This document shows, piece by piece, positions 52,501 to 64,000 of a DNA stretch of 64,000 nt. Source of the DNA: Brasenia schreberi (taxonomy: Eukaryota > Streptophyta > Magnoliopsida > Nymphaeales > Cabombaceae); contig JAYKKT010000074.1 in NCBI GenBank assembly GCA_036023115.1, forward strand, positions 8,268,501 to 8,332,500. The letters run 5' to 3'. The notes under the pieces were generated by a model. That model was not told where the DNA came from and made no database searches. It worked only from the letters and a program-made list of their open reading frames with translations. How positions within the stretch are numbered: the first letter of the stretch is position 1; every line of letters starts with the position of its first letter. Position numbers and translations under genes: made by a program.

Positions 52501-53412
52501 AGACCTGCGTTTTCTAGGATCTCTTGAAAAAGCTTGTTGTGAAATAGTTGAGATGTGCAGATCAATCTGCTTGACATGGACATTTAGCATGCATATTACA
52601 TGTGTGGTGGTGACAGAATTTTTTAAGATATGGGTAACAAAACTTTTACCTCTATGTGCCTTAGAAGTGGCTTGGATGTGGTAGAGTGATTTTTGATGTA
52701 AGGTTCGCAGTTGTGGTTGAATCTTTGTCCTGAAGTTTGTTATCCTATCGTAAATTGTCCTTCTGGTCTCATAATTAGGTTGCTATCAAGCATGGATTAG
52801 CTGCAGATGCTCTAGACTCCATGATAAAGGAAGGTGAAGTTAGCAGGTACATCACTTGAAAGGTACCATTTCTTTCAATTTACGAGGGGCAGCTTTCAAT
52901 TTTTTTTTACTGAAGTTCTGAATTGGTGGTCATATTCGTTTCTGTGCTCTTTCAACATTTGTGCAGCTACGATTTTGCCTTCGTTGATGCTGAGAAAAGA
53001 ATGTATATGGAGTACTATGAATTACTATTAAAATTGGTAACATCCTATCCTTTTGCGCCAACTAAATTACTTTTGATTCTTCTCTATAATTTACACTAAA
53101 GTTATTGGTTATAAAATCATTTCTCATCGAAGTGTATAAATTGTCAATGCGACAAAGCTGTCGTTTTCTCTTATTAGTTGCTATATCCATGGCAAATGGG
53201 TGCTCAACGAATTTACACGTCATTGATGGAGTGCAAGCTTCTTATACTGTCTTTAATGTTAAAGCAATAAGGTGGCTTCAGCTTATGGCTTGTAGAAGAA
53301 GCTTAATTTTTTTTCTCCGATTTAATTTATCTTACTATGTGCCTTTACTTGGAAAGAGAAATCACATTTCAGTTTTGTCTTGTTTCAACAGATTGATCAT
53401 TTCCCAACAGAA

Positions 53413-53461
<49 letters not shown>

Positions 53462-54852
53462 GTAGTAACCTTCAAATTTCATAGAGGCCCATATATGTCT
53501 CTATTTACATATTATTTGCGTATATGTATGCGCGTGCTATGTTACGGCTTCTGCTCTCATCAGTATGCTTTGGCCTGTCCCCTCGAGGCATTTGCTGTGA
53601 GAAACTTTCGGCTATATCATGTGAATTGGGATAAAACACCAACTCTCGCGATCTCCTCCATTTTATAAATTGAAGTTAATCACTGTACTGTACATTCATA
53701 TCTCTCTCTTGGGGGGTTCTGACAAATTTGTTTCTTGTCTCTAATGTCTTTTGCAGGTTAAGTCTGGCGGGGTGATTGTCATTGATAATGTTCTCTGGCA
53801 TGGAAAAGTTGCTGATCCTTTGGTAAATCAACACTAGTAGTGCAAGGCTAGTGTTGGCTTGGAGTGCCATTTTCGTTTAATGCTTCATCCAATCATTATA
53901 ATATTAATTGCGCTCTTTCTTTGATAGGATTACCTGATCTGTTGGTATTTTGGTCGGAAACATATAGACTCAAAACCGGTTTGACCTGAACAAATGTTGA
54001 ACCTGAACCTAAACATGACCATAGAACCATATTAAATCCAAACAAACCCTAATCCGTTTCAAGCCTGACCTAAAACTGACCCAAAAACTGAGGTGCTAAG
54101 CTGATGGGCACCTGAATGTGTCTATCTTATATCAAGTTACCGTAATTAAGATTTATTTACGATAAAAACATTAGTAAAACAAGTTCAAAGTTAACCAAGA
54201 TTTGCACTCAGGGCGTTAGCCTGCCTGGCAAGGCTCTCGACTACACCAGATAGAGGGTGTGAGTTTGATTCTCGGGGCTTGCATACCTGGCTTCTGTCAC
54301 CCCGTTATTACAATTTTCTTTTTGAAGATAATACACATCCAATTTTATTGGGATGCCTGAACCCTAAACAGAGCCATATTATGATAGGTTTGCTGTACAA
54401 ATTTTAAACCTGATCAAAAGTGGACCCCATGAAGGCTCAATTTGATTTGTATTTGAACCTTTGGTCTAGAGCGTAGCGAATCCCGAACCAAAACTGAATC
54501 AAGATGGTTCAGGTTGTTTGAATCTTAGGCTCGATCTGCAAAAGGATCTAACTAGAAACCAGCAACCTGCACAACCTAACCGACATGCATGGTTTGGGGA
54601 ATCATTTCGGCTCTGAATTTGCTTGCAACGTATTTGCTTCTCAGGTTAATGATAAGAAGACGATCGCTATTCGAAATTTCAATAAATCTGTTTACGAGGA
54701 TGAACGGGTCTCCATCAGTATGGTAAGCCGATACCCAAACATAGAATCTAGCTGATTGTTTGAAACAATGCTTGGTTTTATGTAATAGTAAATGTTTGTT
54801 TCTTATATAGATTGCTGTTGGAGACGGGATGATGCTGTGTCGCAAACTGTGA
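49538..54852 (+). CDS. caffeoyl-CoA O-methyltransferase-like protein (SAM-dependent, class I)
   Basis: Nine exons: 49538-49876, 49994-50047, 50525-50608, 51763-51888, 52779-52846, 52967-53036, 53757-53822, 54645-54722, 54811-54852. They join in frame to 927 nt (308 aa). The first ~75 residues are Ser/Arg/Pro-rich, likely an organelle transit peptide. YGNKQVISISPRVYDYIL opens the catalytic domain. The SAM site is EVGVYTGYS (154-162, split by intron 3) with ACERD (178-182). The family's metal ligands would be Asp231 (YDFAFVDAEK), Asp257 and Asn258 (VIVIDNVLWHG). The C terminus ISMIAVGDGMMLCRKL matches the family. It resembles the divergent plant group that includes Arabidopsis At3g61990/At3g62000; the acceptor is unknown. 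Intron 2 appears to be GC-AG (50048). No damage seen. Confidence 0.94.
53418..53458. repeat. (TA)n microsatellite in O-methyltransferase intron 6
   Basis: About 20 TA units. Confidence 0.9.
54211..54310 (+). mobile_element. tRNA-derived SINE head in O-methyltransferase intron 7
   Basis: A-box-like TAGCCTGCCTGG (54217-54228) and B-box-like GTGAGTTTGATTCTC (54259-54273), followed by GGGGCTTGC. Closely similar to the minus-strand SINE at 6757-6925. Ends uncertain. Confidence 0.5.
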
Positions 54853-55074
54853 TTCGTCAACCAGAAGGGAGAATGTAGATCCTATTTCTTTTGTGTTCGG
54901 CGGTTTCTGTTTGGTTATGGGTTCGAAGTATTGCTAAACGATTTGTAGCACTTGCCGATCCCGCACATGGGTATGATGGAAATGAGGCCAATTGAAGCAT
55001 GAAACCTTAAGTGCAGATGCAGTTATACTCTCTTGAATACAACAGGAGAATGCTCTACTAGAGAGTTGCCATAA

Positions 55075-55078
55075 ATGG

Positions 55079-55154
<76 letters not shown>

Positions 55155-55158
55155 CCAT
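55075..55158. repeat. (TA)n palindrome
   Basis: ATGGTTGAA, then about 33 TA units, then TTCAACCAT: the whole 84 bp is self-complementary. Confidence 0.9.
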
Positions 55159-55289
55159 CTTATATAAATTTTGTAGTTAACTGGGCCTTGACCTCCTTCC
55201 TTTAATTTTGTGAACTCCAAATGTGCATGAGGGAAATTTAATATGATTTAAGTTGTTTATGTATTTGTTTCATGGATTGGAGCATATAA

Positions 55290-56020
55290 AAAAAAGAAAG
55301 ACCTTTACATGATATTTATTGATGTAGAAAAATCTTAAGATAGGGTACCAAGGGATATTCTTTTGGAGATCCTCGGAAAGGAGAGGTATATATAAACCTT
55401 ATACGAGATATGTATGATGACACAAAAACATGTGTGATAACTTATAAATGAATGATTTTAAATACTTAGGGTCAATTTTTCAGAGTGACATAAGAATTGA
55501 TAAGATATTATGCATATAATTGATGTAGATTGGTTAAAATGTATAGGAGCATTAGAACAAGAAGATACCATTAAATTAAAGGGTAAATATTATAGAACAA
55601 TAATTAAACATGTCATGTTTCATGGTTATGAGTGTTGGGTAATTAATCATTACAAAAGATGTCTGTGACATAAATGAAGATGTTGAGATTGATGAGTAGT
55701 CATATAAGGAAAGACCACATAATGAAATTATTAGAAACAAATTGGGAGTGATACTAAGGATAAAATGAGAGAATATTGTTTAAGTTGGTTTGAACATATA
55801 TAAAAAGATCAAAAAAGTGTCCTCTGAGAAGGTATGAAAAACTAGATTTTGAAAGTATTAAAAGAAGCATAGGATGATCACAAAAGTATTGAAAATAAAC
55901 AATAAAGAATGACCTAACTTATGTTGAGTTATATGCTAACATGATAGGGCTTTGTGGGAAAAAAAGATCTATGTAGTTGACCCTGTCTAGTATGGGAAAA
56001 GGCTTAGTTGTTGTATTGCA
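55290..56020 (+). mobile_element. decayed RTE LINE 3' portion
   Basis: Matches the RT-to-tail part of the other RTE copies with heavy deletion: CATGATATTTATTGATGTAG (RT motif A region), GTATGATGACACAAAAACATG, GAGTGTTGGGTAATTAATCA, and the tail TAGTATGGGAAAAGGCTTAG followed by TTGTTG. The oldest copy in the window. Confidence 0.88.
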
Positions 56021-56185
56021 GGCATCTCAAAGTTTTTGTGCAGGTACAATTTTGACATTGGATGGCATGGTTACATAAAAATTTGCATTGGCACATCTAG
56101 ACTGGCCAGTGAGCTGAACAATCCGGTGCTCAGCTTGGTTCTATATGGCGACCAGAGCTACATTTCAATTTCCTGTTCTCAGCTT

Positions 56186-56254
56186 GGGAAAAGGCTTAGT
56201 TGCTCAGCTTAGTTGACCCTGTCTAGTATGGGAAAAGGCTTAGTTGCTCAGCTT
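56186..56254 (+). repeat. 44-bp direct repeat containing the RTE 3' tail
   Basis: GGGAAAAGGCTTAGTTGCTC followed by AGCTT occurs at 56186-56210 and 56230-56254. Between them is AGTTGACCCTGTCTAGTAT, the RTE 3'-tail sequence. Confidence 0.8.
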
Positions 56255-57042
56255 TTACGAGCCAAGATAAACCGAGTTGAGGGTGAACCAACAAAGGGAA
56301 GAACAGTTTGGGGGAAGACACTAAGAAGCCATATTTAAATTTCCTGTAGAAGAATTAAGAAGGGACGTTCCGAGATGATTGAGCAAGAAACCCTCCTTAT
56401 CCTACACCTCGATTATGACAGTGTAGCAGGGTTGGAGCAACAACAGCGAGGAAGCTATATGGAAGCTGTCTGTTGGTGGTATGGAAAAGTTAAAAGAACT
56501 ATAAAACAATATGTTGGGATGGTGGTTAAGATTTGGGAAATGCCACTTGATGAATTTTTAGGAGCCAAACCAAGCTGAACGTACTATGTTCATGTTTAGC
56601 CCAAAATGGTTTGTCGAAGCAAAGACAAATGGGCCATGGACAAGTCAAACCAAACTGAACTACTAGCAGCTTGCTTCATCTACCAGCCCTAAAGGCAACT
56701 CAATGGTAAGGGACAGGATTAACCCAAATCTGCTGGTGCTGTTATTCTTTTAAGAACCTCAGAAACTTATATCTTCCTTAACGTGTAAGGTCTTAGAGGC
56801 TTCTCCACTAGGTGATGTGACGTAAGCTGTGGAAGAAAATGCTCCTTTTTGAAACTTGATGATTTGTTCCCCCACATAATGAATATCAGAGAAAACGCAA
56901 GTAGGCTAAAACATTCTTAAAAAGTGGAAGAAAATGCTCTATATGTCAGACAAGCATTGACATCCATTGTGGTGAATTATTTTCCGCTTTTGAAAAAGAA
57001 AACAATTTCAAAACGGAGTTCAGTGCTCATCTTGCTAGCGCG

Positions 57043-57044
<2 letters not shown>

Positions 57045-57077
<33 letters not shown>
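57045..57077. repeat. (CT)n microsatellite
   Basis: About 16 CT units. 56255-57044 holds no supported gene. Confidence 0.9.
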
Positions 57078-57079
<2 letters not shown>

Positions 57080-57185
57080 GTGCATGAATGCTTGTATATA
57101 TGGCCAACAGAGTCGACAGTGCGAGGGGATAGAAAAGATGATGTACTTGTTTTTGTTGGTGGTCGTCCTCCCTCTTTCTTTTGCA

Positions 57186-58634
57186 GATTTGGAATATGGA
57201 TTTCACGAGTACGAGTGCCCACAGGCAGAACATATCATACACTCAATAGGATAAAGCATTTTGCTACCAATCCTTACATATCTGCAGCCCTTCTTCGCAT
57301 GCATTTCTATGATGCTTTGTTAGAGTAAGCTCTTTACGTACCTTATATTTTTTTGACTGTCATGATTAAATTATACAAGAGAATAAGCAATACCTGTTCG
57401 GCTCGGTTGGCTTGTTCGTTTAATACATTTTCTTAAAATTCGTTTGCAGTTGTAAATTAAGAAAAACCTTCACAAAGATGTATTCCTTTTTTCAATATAG
57501 ATCTTGCGAACCAGTGCATAAGCTCCAGCAAACGTGAGCTTAGTTGGAGTTATGCAGCTCGATATGAATGATGAGCTGCTCGTAAACTGTTCTGATGTAA
57601 CAAAGCTAACCCATAATTTAAAAGCATTTAGCTCTTAGTGGCTCAGTGGCGGTAACTGAAAGGGCCAGTTAGAAGAGAAGCCAGCAAGGTGAGTTGAGCG
57701 TGGTCAGTAATTGACCACCCAGGTCACGAGCACCCTCTTCAGTTTTGTTCGTTTCTCACTCATCATCCATGCATGGAGGAAACGGGAAACTTGCTGCTAT
57801 TCCAAACTTCATTTCTCCTTTTGTCCGATAAACCTGGAAATATCTTTGACTCCCTAACTTTTCTCATACGATTCAGGGATATGATGCATCAATACTGATA
57901 GATTCAAATGCGACGGTGCGGTCAGAGAAGGCAGCTTTTCTGAACTCAACTCTCAGAGAATTTGAGATCATTGATGAAATAAAGGCTGCTGTAGAGGAGG
58001 AATGCCCTGAAATTGTTTCTTGTGCAGATATAATAGCACTAGCAACCAGAGATGCCGTTGCCTTGGCCGGAGGGCCGGATTATGAAGTTCCCACCGGAAG
58101 AAGAGATGGATTTGTTTCATTGGAGGAGGAGGTTAACCTTCCAGCCCCGCAAATCTCTGTGTCATAAGCTGCACAAGCATTTGCAGACAAAGGATTCACA
58201 CTTGATGAAATGGTGTCTCGATTGGCATTACACACTGTCTCTCCTTTAAAGAGAGTCTCTTCAACTTCAGGAATACGCTTTTAGCTGATCCCTCCATGAA
58301 CGAATATCTGCTGGTCAAGCTCAAGACTGTTTGTGCCACTCAAGCTCCTTCCTTGGATAAAGATCCTACTGTGTTCCTGGACCAAAATACATCTTTTCTG
58401 ATGGATAACCAATACTACAATCAAATTCTTCAACACAGAGGAATACTACAGATTGATCAAGAACTTGGGTTTGATCCCTCTACAGCCGGCACTGTATCCC
58501 GCTTTGCGTATGATGGCAATGGATTTATGGAGAAGTTTGCTGATGCCGTGGTGAAGATGGGAACAGTGGGAGTTCTTGTGGAGAACGAAGGTGAAATTAG
58601 AAAGAACTGCCGGGTTTTCAACACCAAACACTAG
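57186..58634 (+). pseudogene. class III peroxidase pseudogene
   Basis: Exon 1 (57186-57330) reads LEYGFHEYECPQAEHIIHS, then shifts frame to ATNPYISAALLRMHFYDALLE and a stop. The catalytic distal His of the family motif RMHFHDCF is Tyr, and its Cys is Ala. Exon 2 starts after CAG at 57876: [10 protein letters not shown] (family: GCDAS, Cys lost), then [20 protein letters not shown] and [21 protein letters not shown] stop follows ISVS at 58165-58167. A second frameshift lies in the proximal heme-His region near 58230, so the AHTIG motif is not intact. The C-terminal part (58296-58634) is open: CRVFNTKH at the end, with DNQYYNQIL and RFAYDGNGFMEKFADAVVKM. Secreted heme peroxidases act in the cell wall; this one cannot. 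Confidence 0.92.
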
Positions 58635-59380
58635 CAGCGATATATTGAGTGTGATAAATGAGGAAGTAGTGCAGAACACACTATGGCATCTAAATTTGAG
58701 TCCATGTTTTGTTTATGGGATTTACTTTTGTGGAAAAACTTTTCTTTGACAAAAGATTGCAACATTAGAACCCAAAGGAGTTTAAGATATCCAGATGAGA
58801 GATAAACTAAGCACATTATTTATCCAAACTAAATTCGGACTAAAAATAACCAAAGTTTCGCTTGTTCTACAGGTCCTAAAAGAAGTGGGTGGTAGAACAT
58901 GCTCATCCGATGAGAAGGCGAAATAAGATTCCTGGAACCAATTATCCTACATGGAGTGGACAACTTAAAGACAATATCCTTCCAATGCCCAATCATGTAA
59001 ATGCAACTCTAGGGTCAGCTTTAAGCCCACCCTTGTGGCTCAGTCCTCACCAACCTTTGGTTCAAGATTTTGCTACATACGCCGCATCAGTCACACTAAC
59101 CAATCCTCTTGCATATTTGATCGGTACACCAGAACGCCATTCTCCATCTGTCTCGAAATTCATCTTAAGTGGTTATCTCAGCAGGTGGAATCCATCATAC
59201 AACTTCAGACTGAGCTAGTGCAGTTCGGAGGTCTTCTTTTGTTCTTGGTATCCGTAGAAAGGATCATTGCGAGGCTGTGAAAAGAACGACAAAAACTAAC
59301 ATTAAAAGGACATTGGATGAAAGTTGATTTCCAAACAGAAATATCATTTTAACATCAGGGCAGGGTCAATTGGTTGTCCC
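58635..59380. other. no gene recognised
   Basis: Follows the peroxidase pseudogene. Open stretches at 58889-59280 resemble nothing I know. Confidence 0.4.
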
Positions 59381-59382
59381 GG

Positions 59383-59766
59383 GATATAGACATGCCCGGT
59401 TCGGAACCGGCTTGGTCTGAAACTGAACCAGCCATGGAACTACTGATAACCGGAACCATTCAGCTGACATCAGAACCAAGAACCCTCAGTTCGGTTACGG
59501 TTTAAGATTTTTGGAAATCGACACGAAACTGAAACCGGAGCCGGCGGTTTTAAACCGCCTCTTACTAAAGAATATATAATTCTTAACATTGAATATTAGA
59601 AGTTGAGCAATGGTATCCTACTGGTGAGCTAAGTGGGGAGTTCAACTCCAGTGGGGAGAGGCAATTCCTCATTTCTTTCAATTTCTTTTAATCGGTTTCA
59701 AAGCGGTTCCAAAATTAGAACCAAGCCTTGAAACTGATGGTTTCAAAACTGGATACGCCTATATAT
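59383..59766. mobile_element. hAT-like miniature element relic
   Basis: Imperfect inverted ends (TATAGACATGCCCGGTT on the left, AACTGGATACGCCTATA on the right). The interior is rich in GGTTC/GAACC/AACCGG words like other hAT-type miniature elements. Target duplication not identified. Confidence 0.5.
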
Positions 59767-61839
59767 AGTCAGGGTTCGACTCGTGAGCTTTAAGGCATAC
59801 GCTTCATGGTATAGATTTATTAGTTCGAACTGGAAGGCTGCCATTTCTGATCTTGCTTCAGCATATAAAAGTCCAGTGCAAGGGTCGTAGCCACAGGGAG
59901 AAAAGAGAATTTATTAGAGAACAAGAAAACTATAATCACGAAGAATAGGCTGGAGAGCATTGTTCTGCTAAGCAAGCCTATGTTGCTTACTCTTTCTTTT
60001 ATTCTTATTCAAAGGAGGTTACCAAAATTGCCATGGGAGGAGTTCCAAGTGAAGCTCTTAATTTAGCTGTCCCATCTGTTTACCCAAAAAAATATGTTTT
60101 TTGGATATATGAAAAACTTATTTTGAATAATTTTTTATGCACTGGACCATGTTTTGTAATTGAAGTTAGTTAGGTGAAAGAAAAATCCCTTCTCTTCAAT
60201 CAATAATTTTCAAGACTAATTTTAAGATTTAATAGAAATTCCTTAAAGCAACAAGTACTCTTACTAGAATCGAGAAAGAACAATCCACAAGAAGGTCGAA
60301 TGCCTTTTCTTTTTTTAAAATATTATTTATCACTTGACTCACTTTCTAATACAGCCTCTAATATGATTATGACTTTGATATCATGTAAGAAATATATTTC
60401 AATCTTTATCAGGTGAATCTCTTAAGAGAGAGAAAGTGGGTTTTATAGAATAAGCAATAAGATTTTAGTATATAGGAGAAGGCTTTATATAGTGGAAGGC
60501 CTCAGAAGCAGGGCCTCCAAAAACTGACAGATAACTAACGGTTGAGCCCTCTTGCTGCTGGGCCTCCTCTAAGGAAATAAAAAAACAGGAAAAACATACA
60601 TAAAATAAAAAAAGAAGAAAAAGAGACGTACGTCGTGTGTAATATAAGAAATACACATTTTTAACAGTAACCAACCCATTTAGTGTGAAAAATGCTTGGT
60701 TTTGCTTTTGATTTTGACAGTCGAGAAAGAAAAGTCTTGCTGTCCTCTTGAATTGCAGATCCTTTAGGCCGATACACGAAAACCCCTATCATGGAGAACA
60801 ATTACGAAAAGCTTTGCTTCTCCCTTTGGCTTTCGGAACCCCACCAAGTAATACATTCACCTACTCTTATTTATCCTCATAGTGTTTCCTTCGAGTGCGT
60901 GTGGACCGATAGATTCAAATGGACTGAAGATGATTCCATTAGAAGTCTTGCAGAGAGTACGCGAAGAGAAGAAGTCTCATGGGGTGATTCAATTGCAGTC
61001 AATTACAAGTAACATACATAGAGACGATACCTAGAGTGATATTGATTAGAAAGGAAGCAGGTTTACTCCTTGGCAGAAACAAGAACAACAAAGTTTCCAT
61101 TGTGTCAAGTTTCAGATCCTACCAGTGGAGAAAGCTGATCTATTTCTCATAATACAAAATTCACCTGCCCATATGATGAATGGCTTCAGATTTTTCTCCA
61201 GCACAAAGTGCAAAAGAAGCTAAATAATCTCACGAACTCTAAATGAAATAGGACGGGTTGGAAGAGACTAAAGCCTCGAACATTCTATAAGATGTCTTCA
61301 CAAAAATGATTTGTAAGGTGAAGTATCAATAATGACGGTCAGCCAATCCCATGTCCCTTGGCTCCCATAGAGGCCTGTCCTCCTGATTGATATCGTCCCT
61401 GATTGCTCCTTGGATTGGTCTAATAACAAAGAAATACTGAACGTTCCAAAATAATCAGAAACCTTTATCCACCTATCCATCAGTCTGTCATGCGTCATTA
61501 CACAAGAATAATACCTGAAAAGCCAGGATGAGAGGTATCCAGAGCTTCCCTCTCTCGTTTGGGTTGGGGCCCTCTATATGTGTTTCTTATCAATCCCGTG
61601 AGTTTCATAGAGTTTTATGGCCAAAATGCCTGTGCCGGGGACCGATAATGGGTTAGATTGGAAGAGGAGGAGTATGTGGTCGGTTGGGAACCACCGTCGG
61701 CCTGAGTCGTTGCCGGAAAACCAAGGGAACCGCCACTTTTGGGAGTGTCCCGATTTCTGTGTTGTGTCCAAAATGCCTTGAAACAACACTTATTCGCATA
61801 GTGTCCTTGTATCATATGTCAAGGAATAATTTTGTGTCA
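59767..61839. other. no gene recognised
   Basis: About 2 kb. The short open stretch at 60791-61012 and others have no recognisable similarity. I looked here on the minus strand for the missing TOC34 exons and did not find them. Confidence 0.45.
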
Positions 61840-61844
61840 AAACA

Positions 61845-63019
61845 TGTTAGGAACATGTTTTGTGTCGAAAATGGGTTAGGTTTGGGTCCGGTCTTAAAAT
61901 TGGGTCAAAAACATGACCCGTGTCAGTTTCAATTATTTTATAGCCCAACAGTTTTAGGATTGGATCTTAGCGCTCTTTTAGGTAGGGGAATATGCATTCT
62001 TTTATAAAACTGTATTAGAAGCAATTTTCCTGTTTTAGATGGATTTAAATGTGCATGATTGATAAATATTTTATTGATATTTATAAAATGATGTTCGCAA
62101 TTATGAGTTATTTGATATGCTTTTGAAGTAAAACTTGTTTACGACTTTGGTTGATAAAGAGCATGTTTTGATATGCATGTGTTCTATGAACATGGTATTT
62201 AAAGGTGTAGATATGGATTTAAATATTTGTGGATCTAGATTTGATTTATGAATGTAATGAACTATAATTGGTTTTAGAAAGGTAATGATGTATGAATATA
62301 TGAGTTGTATTTGTATGGATTGTGTAGGGTTTCTATATATTTGAAGTTTCCTCAGGCGATCCGATTTGAAGCGAATCAAGACTGTATTCCCATGCACTCT
62401 ACCATGAGAGTCAGCATGGTTACTGTCTTAAACGGGGTTACCGAGGTCACATTAGGAAGGGTTGGACGACTCCTATGACCTTTGGGACATAAACAGTATG
62501 GGCTATAATTATCGTAACTAATGATGTATGTATGCATGTGTAAATGTGTGAGTATGAATTTGAGATCATGATTTAAAAATTAAACTATAATTTGTTATGA
62601 AATGATTGTGAAATTATGTATAGTTTTAGTATAAATTTTGTTTAAATATGTTTAACCTCCCTAGTGAGCTATTTGTAGGAGCTCACCTTATTATTTTACA
62701 GTTCATCCTAAACCTAGAACTTTGAAGGCGCATAGAGTAGAGTGGCACTTGGATAGAACTATCCTTTTATTTTAGATGGTGTGATAAGTATTAGACGATT
62801 TAAAAAATCTTGTTATTCGGGGTTGCGTTTGGTGAACCCACACCATTTTGGGCGTAATGTTTAGAATTTTGGTACGAGTATTTATTTAAGCTAGATATTT
62901 CATTGAGTTAAATTAAATTATGATTGTATTTGGCTATTGCTCACGATAATATCTGCACGAAAAGCGGCCATGGCATCGGCTCGGGCCGGGTCCTAGTCGC
63001 GATCCAAGCAGGTGTGACA
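61845..63019. mobile_element. probable solo LTR (about 1.18 kb)
   Basis: Starts TGTTAGGAAC and ends GGTGTGACA, with AAACA directly before (61840-61844) and after (63020-63024). TG...CA ends and 5-bp duplication fit an LTR. No internal gag-pol region. I searched for the left end after seeing the right one, so a chance match is possible. It lies inside or next to the fourth TOC34 intron. Confidence 0.45.
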
Positions 63020-63175
63020 AAACATCTATAGTTTTATTCAAAAGAAACGTGTGAATCCAATAAAGAATATCAATTGAAAACTACAAAGAGAAAACTGCTC
63101 CAACATGATAATACAAATTCAAAATTCTTTTCATATAATTCAGAAGATATTCTTTTCAGAGGCTTAAAGTTTGAC

Positions 63176-63729
63176 CGTTTTATGATATCGATAGCGTGCT
63201 CATTAACATATCCCCCCTCAATCAGCCCTGGTGTGTCGATGATGTTCAATGTAAATCCTGCCCTTCTACGATAACACATGACTGGCCCCATTGCCTCTGC
63301 CTACTCCACAGATAAATTGGAAAGATTACAAGAGGAATGTTGGATGACATGTACAATGTGCAAAGGTTGAAAACACCAAACAGAGTTAGTCTCAGGATTG
63401 CAATTTTCAGACCTGGAAGGTACTGACTGTAGCAACCCTCTCTCCTACTATAGAGTTCACAGTAGAAGATTTACCCACACCACTATTTCCCATCACAAGA
63501 ATCGTCAACGTACTTACATTCTGTTGTCAAATCACCAAAAAACGCAAATCAATGCTACAGCAAAAGCAAAACAGAGATACGGAAATGTTGAATTTCATTT
63601 GGTAGCGCAAGAGATGAAGGATAATCGCACTTCTTGCTTCAACTTTCCTAGTAGTCCGAGTAGCTTGTCCTGAGTTGCAGCTGGGAACTGCTGAATGCTC
63701 GTCCACTCATTAATCAATTGAGATGCCAT
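63176..63729 (-). CDS. TOC34: TOC34 chloroplast outer-envelope import GTPase, first three exons
   Basis: Exons 63729-63631, 63520-63413 and 63300-63176 join in frame to 110 codons. Exon 1: MASQLINEWTSIQQFPAATQ to KLKQE. Exon 2: TLTILVMGNSGVGKSSTVNS, with P-loop GNSGVGKSS at residues 44-52; the family usually has GKGGVGKSS. Exon 3: MGPVMCYRRRAGFTLNIIDT, switch DTPG (91-94), GLIEGGYVNEHAIDIIK, ending at donor CG|GTCAAA. TOC34 sits in the outer chloroplast envelope as a receptor of the TOC complex and binds transit peptides in a GTP-dependent way. The exons for the rest of the G domain and the C-terminal membrane anchor were not found below 63176, so the gene is either truncated or has a very long intron running out of recognisable range. 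Confidence 0.88.
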
Positions 63730-63964
63730 TCAACACGCAAGGAAAATGACGAATCCCCAAGAAAATGTATCTATGACCAAAGAAAGAAAAGATATAAGCA
63801 TTACAGAAAGGAGGGAAATTCTGAAACTTTCCCGCTTAATTATTTCAAAAACTGGTTATTTGTTATACCAAGCTAAACTCCGACGACCAACAAACGTCAT
63901 AAATCCCACCAGTTCGAACGACCCTTTACTATTGAACACACGCACACACACAGAGTATTGAAAC

Positions 63965-63973
63965 TTAGGGTTT
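63965..63973 (-). promoter_or_regulatory. telo-box upstream of TOC34
   Basis: AAACCCTAA on the minus strand, about 240 bp upstream of the TOC34 ATG. This motif is common near the start of plant housekeeping genes. CTG|GTATGA just 5' of it could be a donor of a 5' UTR intron. Role inferred. Confidence 0.4.
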
Positions 63974-64000
63974 TCATACCAGAAAAGTCGCGGAGCTTCG

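Noticed and set aside
54217..54280. Functional tRNA gene
   Set aside because: Has A- and B-box-like words, but I could not form a full cloverleaf, and a similar head occurs at 6757-6925; better read as a SINE.

Overview
The window is nuclear DNA from a flowering plant. It is AT-rich, the genes carry many GT-AG introns, the proteins are plant or plastid types (a WAT1-family transporter, a plant-type MutS2, a caffeoyl-CoA O-methyltransferase-like enzyme, a class III peroxidase, Toc34), and the spaces between are filled with Ty1/copia LTR elements, RTE-type LINEs whose 3' ends carry (TTG)n, hAT-like miniature elements, tRNA-derived SINEs and long (TA)n arrays. I cannot name the species. All exon models below come from reading the sequence by eye, checking splice sites and keeping the frame.

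Layout: 1-2655 is a decayed copia relic (minus strand) with a tandem duplication of about 0.85 kb. 2656-5789 has small repeats and non-autonomous DNA-element debris. 5894-8743 (+) is a complete six-exon WAT1-related (EamA) transporter gene. 9123-46865 (-) is one very large gene for a MutS2-type ATPase: 21 exons join in frame into 883 codons, and the gene spans about 38 kb because its introns hold transposons. Intron 16 (11.7 kb) holds a complete copia element with a complete RTE LINE nested in it, each with target-site duplications. Intron 12 holds a hAT-like miniature element and a 175-bp SINE-like RTE derivative. Intron 9 holds a 5'-truncated RTE. Intron 4 holds two RTE copies inverted head to head. 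47053-47364 (-), just upstream of MutS2, is a truncated but open histone H3.1 fragment. 49538-54852 (+) is a complete nine-exon caffeoyl-CoA O-methyltransferase-like gene. 57186-58634 (+) is a class III peroxidase pseudogene. 61845-63019 is a probable solo LTR. 63176-63729 (-) holds the first three exons of a TOC34 GTPase gene; its remaining exons are not recognisable in the window.

The host genes are separate housekeeping or metabolic genes, not an operon. WAT1-related and MutS2 converge tail to tail with 379 bp between stop codons. The most distinctive signal is the RTE family, seen in every state: full length, 5'-truncated, inverted pair, a SINE-like 5'+3' fusion, and insertions of only about 45 bp of 3' end that still carry target-site duplications. 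One of these tiny insertions has its empty site preserved in the neighbouring tandem copy.
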